Shown piece by piece: positions 1-6,856 of a stretch of 17,753 nt of DNA; the first letter of the stretch is position 1; every line of letters starts with the position of its first letter. Where the stretch lies: the NCBI GenBank assembly GCA_021827885.1, contig JAKAUD010000128.1, forward strand, positions 1-17,753. Reading direction: 5' to 3'. The notes under the pieces were generated by a model that was not told the origin of the DNA, made no database searches, and saw only the letters and a program-made list of their open reading frames with translations. The stretch is from Thermoplasmata archaeon (GTDB taxonomy: Archaea > Thermoplasmatota > Thermoplasmata > Thermoplasmatales > Thermoplasmataceae). The position numbers were made by a program, and so were the translations under genes.

Positions 1-80
1 GATCTTCCGACTCTCACGACATTACGGTCATAATTCCTTTTTCATGACATGTAATAGCTGGATGATTTTTTGTTGAGAGC

Positions 81-90
81 TTTTAATAAG
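81..90 (+). promoter_or_regulatory. possible TATA box for the DMT transporter gene
   Basis: The decamer ttttaataag resembles an archaeal TATA box and would put transcription start near 110-115, some 35-50 bases before the candidate starts at 146 (GTG) and 161 (ATG). A four-codon ATG mini-ORF (124-138) lies between them. The motif is common in AT-rich DNA, so this is a weak call. Confidence 0.3.
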
Positions 91-160
91 CCTCTTAAAC
101 ATTTCATAACAAGGACAGTTTAGATGAACTTATTATAGCAGAAAAGTGCTTACATGCAAA

Positions 161-1018
161 ATGTACTCCCAGGAAATATTACTGATTTTTCTTATAACCC
201 GTGGATTTTCTGGGGCAATACCATTTGCCAAGGTTGGCGTAAAGGACGCAAATGTAGAAGGGTTCACTTCAATCTATACTTTAGGAATAGTTTTCACGAT
301 GTTAATTGAACAATTGATATACATTCCCTTAAAACATTCATTCGTCTATTTTGGGTCTCCTGATTATGTGATAATTCTCGCAGGGACCATAGGTGCATTT
401 GGGTATCTATCCGGTTACGGAGGAATGAAAAGGGTACACGCAGGTATATCAAGTACGGTATTCAATTTGCAGGGACCCTTGATTTTGGTTTTTGGAGCGT
501 TATTCAGTTCAGTCTATCCAGGAAATGTTATCACTTTGGGACTTATTATTTCGGTCATAGGCATAGTGTTCATAGGATCCCCGAGATTCAAGAAAAAAAG
601 CATCTCGTTAGGATTTCCGTTTATATTGGTCATTCTTGCTCCTATACTGTGGGCATTAGAATGGGTCTTCTTCTCATTTGTCTCAATTAAGGACCCTGTT
701 TTCTTTACGTTCCTGTTGTACCTAATTGCCTTCCTTGTGGTCACGATTATCGGTATCGCAAGGAAAGCACTCTTCAATGTTTCCAGGAGGACGTTCATGT
801 ACGCTTTCACGGGAGGGGCATTAGCAGGAATCGCGAACGCTTCATACGGTGTCTTTATCACCAATTATGGCACAGCTTTGACAGGAATCGTCACTATAAT
901 ATCTGTCCCTGTCTCAGTGTTGCTGGTCATAGCAGTACTTCATGAAAGGTATACGCTTATTGAAGTCATCGGGTTGATTGTTACAGGCATAGGATTAGCA
1001 ATTGCTCTCACTCTGTAG
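161..1018 (+). CDS. DMT superfamily (EamA-like) membrane transporter
   Basis: This is a 285-residue, almost wholly hydrophobic protein with about ten predicted membrane segments, the usual size and layout of a drug/metabolite transporter made of two EamA repeats. The segment ending VHAGISSTVFNLQGPLILVF and the C-terminal stretch with LHERYTLIEVIGLIVTGIG resemble the conserved ends of the first and second EamA halves: a helix, a short charged loop with His-Glu, then the last helix. It should sit in the cytoplasmic membrane; the substrate (amino acid, sugar or other metabolite) cannot be told from sequence. The start is uncertain. GTG at 146 would add five residues, but ATG at 161 puts the usual short N-terminus before the first helix, and neither has a clear Shine-Dalgarno sequence. 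It is transcribed away from the minus-strand genes beyond it and is probably monocistronic. Family is fairly sure, function open. Confidence 0.75.
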   Translation: MYSQEILLIFLITRGFSGAIPFAKVGVKDANVEGFTSIYTLGIVFTMLIEQLIYIPLKHSFVYFGSPDYVIILAGTIGAFGYLSGYGGMKRVHAGISSTVFNLQGPLILVFGALFSSVYPGNVITLGLIISVIGIVFIGSPRFKKKSISLGFPFILVILAPILWALEWVFFSFVSIKDPVFFTFLLYLIAFLVVTIIGIARKALFNVSRRTFMYAFTGGALAGIANASYGVFITNYGTALTGIVTIISVPVSVLLVIAVLHERYTLIEVIGLIVTGIGLAIALTL

Positions 1019-1324
1019 CGCTAGAGTCGAAAAGATTAATAAGTCAATCAATTGCGAAGTGAGAAATGGCTGATTTAAGACTCAAAAGACTGCTATTCAT
1101 TTTTACATTAGTAACTCACAATAGAACTAGTATAAGTCATTGCAGGATTCACTTAGAGGTTCAAAAGTCTTGTACGCCCTTGTGGTACCTCTTTCGTCAA
1201 TCTAAATTACTATTCCACTAGGTTCTTCGGGTGCAGACAACTCGAGGCAGTGTGAAAAATATTTAAAAATCTTTCTAAGTCTGGTCCGAGTTAGTTTATC
1301 CCTGACCACTGTATGCGGTCAATC
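1019..1324. other. intergenic stretch without a recognisable gene
   Basis: No convincing coding frame is visible on either strand. A TATA-like run (aaatatttaaaaat, about 1257-1270) and a short inverted repeat TGACC/GGTCA (1303-1307 and 1317-1321) precede the transposase remnant that follows; they could be old promoter or element-end sequence, but neither is strong. Confidence 0.4.
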
Positions 1325-1438
1325 TTGAGTAGATTCTATATTAACAAAATAGAAAGGGAGAAGGCTTTACTTCTTCCACACTTTATTGAAGATTATATTG
1401 ATGAAGACAACCCTACAAGGCTATCGACTCATCTGTAA
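1325..1438 (+). pseudogene. N-terminal remnant of an IS1182-like transposase
   Basis: Reading from TTG at 1325 to TAA at 1436-1438 gives 37 residues containing LLLPHFIEDYIDEDNPTR. This closely resembles the opening of IS1182-family (DUF772-containing) transposases, which start with a leucine/proline motif, then an acidic D-Y-I-x-E-D-N-P-V-R motif. In intact transposases several hundred residues follow; here similarity stops after the Arg and the frame closes five codons later. No later transposase motif is recognisable in the adjacent 200 bases. I read it as the leftover left end of a mostly deleted insertion sequence. The exact IS family is from memory of the motif, not from a search. Confidence 0.5.
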
Positions 1439-1622
1439 TCTCCCTTGACCAAAGAAGAAGGGCCTCAAATTTTAAGTTCTTGAGCAAAGGTCGTAAAGAC
1501 CTAACGATCCTTCTGATCTGCTGAGGCTGCATTTCAGTAGCCTTATGAATTAAAGCTATTGTTGCAACATCTTCTATATATTTCATCCTGTAAGAAATCA
1601 TATTACTTTCTCGACCCTTCAT
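1413..1622 (-). CDS. hypothetical 69-residue protein, possibly truncated
   Basis: I do not recognise this protein. It begins 19 bases after the racemase stop on the same strand, so it could be the last cistron of that operon. The sequence is mostly helical and charged (MKYIEDVATIALIHKATEMQ, then QQIRRIVRSLRPLLKNLKFE) with no membrane segment, cysteine motif or known fold that I can see. ATGs at residues 1, 8 and 13 are all possible starts and none has a good ribosome binding site. Its last eight or so codons lie antisense to the transposase remnant (1325-1438), so the original C-terminus may have been replaced or cut off by that insertion. It may equally be a chance ORF. Confidence 0.35.
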   Translation of the reverse strand: MKGRESNMISYRMKYIEDVATIALIHKATEMQPQQIRRIVRSLRPLLKNLKFEALLLWSREITDESIAL

Positions 1623-1641
1623 TATAATATTCTTTTCCTAC

Positions 1642-2334
1642 CTATTCTCTTCTTATCCTACCACCGGTCCTTAAAATGCACTCTTCAGCTGTTACCTCCA
1701 TTGGATCGATTATTGGGACACTTAGATCATCTTTTTTTAGAGCTAAGGGCACCTCTGTACATCCAGCCAAGATATGAGTTGCGCCTCGCTCAATCAGTTC
1801 ATTTGCAATTTTAGTGAGTTTTAGACTTGCTTTTTCAATATTTCCAGCTTTAATTAAACGTATCTGTTTCATTACTTTCTCCTGATCCTTAGGTAGTAAA
1901 ACCTCGACACCCTTATCCCTCAGCGGAGATTCGTAGAGTTTAGATAGTACAGTGAGAGTAGTACCTATAATTCCTATTTTATAGCCAGCTCTAATCCGTT
2001 TAACAGCAATGTCTACCATACTAAGTATCTCTGCATTTGTGTTCTTACGCATTTCTGTCAGCCAAAGATGAGCGCTGTTACAAGGAATTGCTATGAGATC
2101 TGCTCCAGAATCCTCCAATTTTTTAATCCCATATAAAAGAGCAGGCAAAGGGGATTCACCTTTCCCAAGATAAGCAAGCGTTCTGTCAGGTACTCTAGGG
2201 TTGTTGAAGATTACTATGGGGATGTGCTCCTGATCGGTTCTTGCATCAGTCTTATCTACTAATTTTTCTAAGAAATAGACTGTAGCCTCAGGTCCCATGC
2301 CACCTAGTACCCCCAGCAGAGATTTTAACTTCAT
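1642..2334 (-). CDS. aspartate/glutamate racemase family protein
   Basis: This 230-residue protein belongs to the PLP-independent Asp/Glu racemase superfamily, which interconverts L and D amino acids by a two-cysteine proton transfer in the cytoplasm. It opens with the family motif LGVLGGMGPEAT (residues 7-18), has a substrate-binding N-N-P-R-V-P-D-R-T segment (44-52), and carries both expected catalytic cysteines: Cys85 in IPCNSAH and Cys192 in AGCTEVPL. Length is normal and nothing looks damaged. It starts one base after the stop of the upstream membrane-protein gene (TGA-c-ATG), and the sequence gggtgaag just before the start can serve as ribosome binding site, so translation is probably coupled. 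Aspartate is the likeliest substrate by the GGMGPEAT type of N-terminus, but glutamate or another amino acid cannot be excluded. Confidence 0.88.
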   Translation of the reverse strand: MKLKSLLGVLGGMGPEATVYFLEKLVDKTDARTDQEHIPIVIFNNPRVPDRTLAYLGKGESPLPALLYGIKKLEDSGADLIAIPCNSAHLWLTEMRKNTNAEILSMVDIAVKRIRAGYKIGIIGTTLTVLSKLYESPLRDKGVEVLLPKDQEKVMKQIRLIKAGNIEKASLKLTKIANELIERGATHILAGCTEVPLALKKDDLSVPIIDPMEVTAEECILRTGGRIRRE

Positions 2335-2335
2335 G

Positions 2336-2896
2336 TCACTTCACCCATTTTCCCTCGAGAATAGTGTTCACTTTTTTTACTCCAGTGGAAGTCTGGATAT
2401 GATTTCGTTGCCCAAATTTGGTCCCAGACTTTGCCTTAGCGTAGAATCCGAAGCCTCCATATATTATAACTGCAACTATTAAGGATATCAGTATCTGAAA
2501 TTTCGGCTGTACAGAAATAGCTGTTAACGGAACAATTATGACGTTCGGAACCATCATTATGAGTACGACTATGGCTGAGATTACAAATATTACCCCCGCA
2601 TAGTAAAGAAAATGAACAAAGAAGTCCACTCGTGGATGAACTGTTCTAGGCGTCCATGAGTGTTCGCCGCCGAAAGACATCATATTGCCAAACCCCCGAG
2701 ACATGAAGACTTTTGGAATTAGTAACAACCCTGTAATGATCATTGCCAGAGGAAAGAATTTTTCAGCGTTATGAAAAGAATACAAGTTTGTCGTAGTAAA
2801 GGCATTAATCCCTGCATTATCCTGTTGAGCAAATGCAGGTGCAATAACTGCAAACCATCCTGCGGTCTTATCGAATTTAAATGTCTGGGTTTCCAT
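2336..2896 (-). CDS. unrecognised multi-span membrane protein coupled to the racemase
   Basis: I do not recognise this 186-residue protein. From the chosen ATG (2896) it has a mainly polar N-terminal part with one short hydrophobic stretch (residues about 14-23), a first clear hydrophobic helix near residues 47-64, a polar loop rich in Gly, His, Trp and Arg (around SFGGEHSWTPRTVHPRVDFF), a long hydrophobic stretch at about 92-128 that could hold one or two helices, and a last helix at about 134-153. It ends in a basic, soluble tail of about 30 residues. A TTG three codons upstream (2905) is an alternative start; ATG is preferred because a TATA-like ATTTAACATA lies about 25 bases upstream, fitting a leaderless transcript. 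It is the first gene of a tight operon with the racemase. A role in moving or sensing the racemase's amino acid is conceivable but purely inferred. Confidence 0.7.
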   Translation of the reverse strand: METQTFKFDKTAGWFAVIAPAFAQQDNAGINAFTTTNLYSFHNAEKFFPLAMIITGLLLIPKVFMSRGFGNMMSFGGEHSWTPRTVHPRVDFFVHFLYYAGVIFVISAIVVLIMMVPNVIIVPLTAISVQPKFQILISLIVAVIIYGGFGFYAKAKSGTKFGQRNHIQTSTGVKKVNTILEGKWVK

Positions 2897-3070
2897 GAAT
2901 AACAAAAGAAATACTATGTTAAATCATTTTTTATCACATATTTGAAATAGCACAGAATTGGAGATTGAGAAGCCATGGTTATGTAAGAAAAGCCAGACAT
3001 GACGTTCAAATATAAGTTCCAATGTCATAAGGGGAGAAGGCACTTTATTAAACTGCCCATCCTATTGAGA
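2897..3070. other. intergenic region between the ABC operon end and the membrane-protein/racemase operon
   Basis: The stretch separates the last ABC transporter gene from the next minus-strand operon. It holds the probable promoter of the membrane-protein gene (TATA-like element near 2915-2927) and an imperfect inverted repeat, atgacgtt at 2999-3006 against aatgtcat at 3021-3028, which could be an end-of-operon hairpin but has no strong T-tract on the minus strand. Confidence 0.35.
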
Positions 3071-4015
3071 TTAATACAAATGACAGGCGACGTAGTGACC
3101 ATTACTAATTTCCTTTAGAATTGGCTCTTTAAACTTGCATAAATCAGTAGCGAATTGACATCGTGGATAAAAGCTGCATCCATACTGCCCTTCCTGATGG
3201 ATCAGTCCATTACTTGAAACTGGTACATCCCCAATCTCTCTCCCTAACTCTGGTACCGACTCAATTAGAATCTTGGTGTAGGGGTGGAGAGGGTTCTTAA
3301 CAATTTCTTCCCTGCTAGCTCTCTCTGCAATTTTTCCTAAATACAGGACTGCTATCTCTTGGCTTAGATAAGAAGCTAGCGCAATATCGTGTGAAATTAC
3401 TAGCATGGAAGTATTTTGCTCATTGTTTATTTTTTTTAGATAATTAAGTATGCCAGCCTTTAACGAAACATCCAGCATGGACGCAGGCTCATCAGCAATC
3501 AAAAATTTCGGTCTTAGAACCATGGCACGAGCAATCAACACTCTCTGTCTCTGACCGCCTGATAATTGATACGGATGTTTTCCAAGAAAATCTTCGACCG
3601 GCTTCAGACCCGCGTTCTCCATTACTTCTTTTATGTCTTCATCATTGTATTCTATATGGTTAAGTTTTAACGGTTCTTCTAAAATTTGCTTTATTTTGAA
3701 TCTTGGGTCCAACGCGCTGTAGGGATCTTGGAAAATAATCTGAATTTTCGTTCTGACTTGTCTCAATCCTTTTCTACCCATAGAAAAAATATTGGTCCCT
3801 TCTATTTTCACAGACCCACTGGTTGGCTTAATAAGTCCTAGCATAATTCTGGCTATTGTAGTTTTTCCACTTCCAGTTTCTCCAACCAACCCAAAAATCT
3901 CCCCTTCTCTCACATTAAGAGAGACTCCGTCCAAAGCTCTTACAAATTCCTTCCTGAAGTATGCTCCCCTAAGATGGTAGTACATTTTCAAGTCTGTTCC
4001 TTCGACTATATCCAT
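3071..4015 (-). CDS. dppF: oligopeptide/dipeptide ABC transporter ATP-binding protein (DppF/OppF type)
   Basis: This is one of the two ATPase subunits that drive peptide uptake, on the cytoplasmic face of the permease pair. In its 314 residues the ABC motifs are intact: Walker A GETGSGKTT (45-53), Q-loop FQDPYSALDPR (95-105), signature LSGGQRQRV (151-159), Walker B FLIADEP (171-177) and the switch histidine in VISHD (206-210). The C-terminal extension, with HPYTKILIESVPE and a cysteine set (Cys280, 286, 293, 311), is the oligopeptide-transporter C-terminal domain typical of this subfamily. The ATG follows the dppD stop with no gap (TAA-ATG), so translation is coupled. DppF rather than DppD is inferred from its place as last gene and from FQDPYSALDPR, typical of the F subunit. 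It closes the five-gene operon. Confidence 0.93.
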   Translation of the reverse strand: MDIVEGTDLKMYYHLRGAYFRKEFVRALDGVSLNVREGEIFGLVGETGSGKTTIARIMLGLIKPTSGSVKIEGTNIFSMGRKGLRQVRTKIQIIFQDPYSALDPRFKIKQILEEPLKLNHIEYNDEDIKEVMENAGLKPVEDFLGKHPYQLSGGQRQRVLIARAMVLRPKFLIADEPASMLDVSLKAGILNYLKKINNEQNTSMLVISHDIALASYLSQEIAVLYLGKIAERASREEIVKNPLHPYTKILIESVPELGREIGDVPVSSNGLIHQEGQYGCSFYPRCQFATDLCKFKEPILKEISNGHYVACHLY

Positions 4016-4972
4016 TTAGCCACTTCCGTAAAGATCACAATAAACAGCGTGGTCTTTTTCCACGACCATCGACTTATAGTCATAATTCTTACAACTCTCT
4101 CTTCTAGAAGGGCACCTGTCATAAAATCTGCACCCGTATGGGGGATTAATTAGACTGATGATATCACCAGGGATGCCGGTTATCTCTTTTTCAGTCCTTG
4201 TAGTTATTATTGAAGAAAGAAGGGCATTGGTATATGGGTGATAGGGGTTTGTCAATACATCCTTTTTTTTGCCTGTTTCGCACATTTTACCCCCATACAT
4301 AATGCCCACTTCATCTGCCACTTCTGAGACCAAAGCTAAATCGTGACTGATAAATACAGTAGTGAGGCCATACTCTTTACTAAGAGATTTTAAGAGTTTT
4401 AGTATCCCAATTTGTGTAACCACGTCAAGTGCAGTTGTTGGTTCATCTGCTATCAGAACTCTTGGATTATCCATCAGTGCCATTGCAATTACTACTCGCT
4501 GTTTCATCCCACCGCTTAATTCGTGTGGAAACATTTTTACGACTGACTCAGGAAGTCCGACGATTTTGAGTTTTTGCCGCGCCAAGTTTAACGCATCACT
4601 TTCCCTCATTTTTTCGTGAACTACAAGTGTCTCAGCTACCTGCTTCCCGATGTTTATCACAGGATTTAATGAATTCATTGCTCCTTGGAAAACCATAGAT
4701 ATGTATTTACCTCTCATCTCAAGGAATTTGTAGTCGTTGAGTTTTAAAACATCCGAACCATTTATTCGAATCTCCCCTCTCTCAATTACAGCATTTGACG
4801 GCAAAATTCTAAGAATCGATAGCCCCAGAGTTGTTTTGCCGCATCCGGATTCGCCAACGAGGCCAAAAGTCAGACCTTCTCCTATGCTCAAACTAACGTT
4901 ATCAACTGCCGATAAAAAACCCCCGCTGACTTTATATCTTACTGTAAGGTCCTTAATCTCAACAAGGCTCAT
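4016..4972 (-). CDS. dppD: oligopeptide/dipeptide ABC transporter ATP-binding protein (DppD/OppD type)
   Basis: This 318-residue protein is the second ATPase subunit of the peptide importer. It has Walker A GESGCGKTT (40-48), Q-loop FQGAMNSLNP (95-104), signature LSGGMKQRV (152-160), Walker B VLIADEPTTALD (172-183) and FISHD (207-211). FQGAMNSLNP and LSGGMKQR are the forms usually found in OppD/DppD subunits. The C-terminal oligopeptide domain follows, with HPYTNALLSSI and the cysteine pattern G-C-R-F-Y-D-R-C and later Cys294 and Cys312, the arrangement reported to bind an iron-sulfur cluster in some DppD proteins. The start overlaps the dppC stop by four bases (ATGA), showing translational coupling. 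Nothing is missing or truncated. Confidence 0.93.
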   Translation of the reverse strand: MSLVEIKDLTVRYKVSGGFLSAVDNVSLSIGEGLTFGLVGESGCGKTTLGLSILRILPSNAVIERGEIRINGSDVLKLNDYKFLEMRGKYISMVFQGAMNSLNPVINIGKQVAETLVVHEKMRESDALNLARQKLKIVGLPESVVKMFPHELSGGMKQRVVIAMALMDNPRVLIADEPTTALDVVTQIGILKLLKSLSKEYGLTTVFISHDLALVSEVADEVGIMYGGKMCETGKKKDVLTNPYHPYTNALLSSIITTRTEKEITGIPGDIISLINPPYGCRFYDRCPSRRESCKNYDYKSMVVEKDHAVYCDLYGSG

Positions 4973-5820
4973 CTATTTTCCTCCATTTTAGGATTGAACA
5001 TTTCCTCGAGTGGAATACTTAAGAATACGAAACCCACTATTAATAAAACGAGGAATAGACCGGGGAAGAAAGAAGTCCACCAGAACCCATCGATCACTCC
5101 TCCAGTAGTGAAAGCCATTTCAATCTGTTGTCCCCAGCTGATGCTTGTGACGTTGCCAACTCCAAGAAAAACCATTGCTGCCTGTGTAAATATGGCTGTA
5201 CTAACACTCAGGATACCTGTCGCAATAACAACAGATGCTACATTTGGGAAAACGTGTCGGAACATGATATAGAGGGGGGATCCATTTACGGATCTCGCAG
5301 CTTCGACAAACTGACGCTCTCTTATAGAAAGCGTCATGGACCTAACTATTCTAGCAGTTCTCGGCCAACTTACAAATCCTATAATTAAAATGACATTTAA
5401 GAGTGACGTCCCATATAGGGCCCCTATTACTATTATCAAAACGAGGGAAGGGAGGACCAGCACGAAATCTGTTAACCTCATGAGTATCTCATCAAAAATG
5501 CCCCCAACATATCCTGCGATGATGCCAATAGTCAAACCCAACAATAAAACGACCGCAGCGGCCGCAAATCCCACTTCCAGAGATATACGTGATCCCCATA
5601 TAGTTAAACTAAGGACATTTTCTCCAATTTCGTTTGTTCCAAATGGATACTTAAGACTTGGAGAAAGGTTCATCGAAGAAAGGCTGGTAGAATGGGGAGG
5701 TGAGATTGGAAGAACAGGCGCCAAAATTGCTAATAAAATAAAAAATATAATTATTCCCGCTCCTACAACTCCTATTTTTCTCTTGCTAAACTTTTTCAAG
5801 AATTCCGATACATTACTCAT
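4969..5820 (-). CDS. dppC: peptide ABC transporter permease (DppC/OppC type)
   Basis: This inner permease subunit has about six membrane helices. The first (around residues 16-36 from the chosen ATG) is followed by an external loop with HSTSLSSMNLSPSLKYPFGT, as is normal for DppC, where the phrase P-F-G-T-N-E precedes the core. The binding-protein-dependent transport domain carries the EAA motif, EAARSVNGSPLYIMFRHVFP, which docks on the ATPases. I choose ATG at 5820 (283 residues) over an in-frame TTG at 5838: the ATG overlaps the dppB stop by eight bases and matches the usual short N-terminus (MSNVSEFLKKFSKRK). The gene lies third in the operon and pairs with DppB to form the channel. Confidence 0.9.
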   Translation of the reverse strand: MSNVSEFLKKFSKRKIGVVGAGIIIFFILLAILAPVLPISPPHSTSLSSMNLSPSLKYPFGTNEIGENVLSLTIWGSRISLEVGFAAAAVVLLLGLTIGIIAGYVGGIFDEILMRLTDFVLVLPSLVLIIVIGALYGTSLLNVILIIGFVSWPRTARIVRSMTLSIRERQFVEAARSVNGSPLYIMFRHVFPNVASVVIATGILSVSTAIFTQAAMVFLGVGNVTSISWGQQIEMAFTTGGVIDGFWWTSFFPGLFLVLLIVGFVFLSIPLEEMFNPKMEENR

Positions 5821-6820
5821 ATCTAATCCTCGGATCAATGTATAGGTAAACCAAATCTGCGATAAAATTTGCTAGGATTACTGCAATAGATACTACCAGA
5901 AATGCACCCTGCAAAAGTGGATAATCTCTTCCCATTATTGCCTGATAAATCATCCAGCCTATTCCTGGCCACGAAAAAACTGTCTCAATTACCATTATCC
6001 CTCCTATCAGAACCCCTATCTGGACTGCAATAACTGACACCATTGGAAGCATTGCATTAGGCATGGCATGCCTGTTCAAAATCACATTTTCTGGTACACC
6101 TTTTGCTCTAGCAGTGTTTATATAATCTTCTGTTAAGACGTCTGTTAGGCTGTTTCTCATTATCAGAGTATAAGACCCAAATATTACAAATGTCAACGTA
6201 ATAAATGGGAGAAACAGGTGACTTAGTAAGTCAAGGATTTGACTGAAAATTGAGCTATAAGAAATGCCATAGGTGTACATTCCTGACAATGGAACTCCTT
6301 TTACGTGAAGAAATGCTGACATTAGCAATGCACCGAGCCAAAAGCCAGGTATTGCATACAGAATCATAGAAGCATTCGTTACTATTGTGTCTGTTTTTGT
6401 TCCTCTCTTCCAAGCTGCTAGTTTTCCAGTATAGATACCCAGAAATATAGCTACAACAGTAGCAGGAATTCCAAGAATTAGGCTATTTAATATTGCGGGT
6501 ATTATTAGAGTTAACACAGGCATTCCGTAAGCATAAGAGATTCCGAAATTTCCCTTGGATATATTCACTATAAATAACCAGAACTGAATGTACAGAGGCT
6601 TATCAAAACCATATTGTTTCTCAAGATATAGGTACTGGCTGTGGGTAAGATAGGAATTGCTAAACATTAATTGGATTGGATTTCCTGGGAGAATACGAAA
6701 AAGAACAAAATCGAAAACTAATACAAGAAAAATTAAGACTATTGCGATTAAGGCTCTCCTGATCAAGTAGTTTAGTATCTTTGAACCATGCTCTACCTCT
6801 TTGGTCTTTTGGTCGGACAT
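5813..6820 (-). CDS. dppB: peptide ABC transporter permease (DppB/OppB type)
   Basis: A 335-residue membrane permease with the standard DppB opening: one helix (about 22-41) ending in FRILPGNP, then an external loop with the Y-G-F-D-K-P-L motif (70-76), then the transport domain of about five helices. The EAA-type loop, DYINTARAKGVPENVILNRH (232-251), contacts the ATPase subunits. The C-terminal VFSWPGIGWM and the terminal YIDPRIRYE are also family hallmarks. It follows the binding-protein gene by 36 bases and overlaps dppC. The N-terminus is slightly longer than usual (a charged 14-residue leader), so a start nearer the first helix is possible, but no better ATG is present in that leader. 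Confidence 0.93.
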   Translation of the reverse strand: MSDQKTKEVEHGSKILNYLIRRALIAIVLIFLVLVFDFVLFRILPGNPIQLMFSNSYLTHSQYLYLEKQYGFDKPLYIQFWLFIVNISKGNFGISYAYGMPVLTLIIPAILNSLILGIPATVVAIFLGIYTGKLAAWKRGTKTDTIVTNASMILYAIPGFWLGALLMSAFLHVKGVPLSGMYTYGISYSSIFSQILDLLSHLFLPFITLTFVIFGSYTLIMRNSLTDVLTEDYINTARAKGVPENVILNRHAMPNAMLPMVSVIAVQIGVLIGGIMVIETVFSWPGIGWMIYQAIMGRDYPLLQGAFLVVSIAVILANFIADLVYLYIDPRIRYE

Positions 6821-6856
6821 ATCTGTCTCTTTTTTTATGTTTTTATGAAGTGACGA

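Noticed and set aside
514..864. 116-codon minus-strand frame
   Set aside because: Antisense to the DMT transporter; the plus-strand frame is the hydrophobic family member.
4362..4619. plus-strand frame within dppD
   Set aside because: Antisense to the signature and Walker B region of an intact ABC ATPase.
5336..5845. 169-codon plus-strand frame
   Set aside because: It lies wholly antisense to dppC, whose motifs and membrane segments are clear; its product has no recognisable features.
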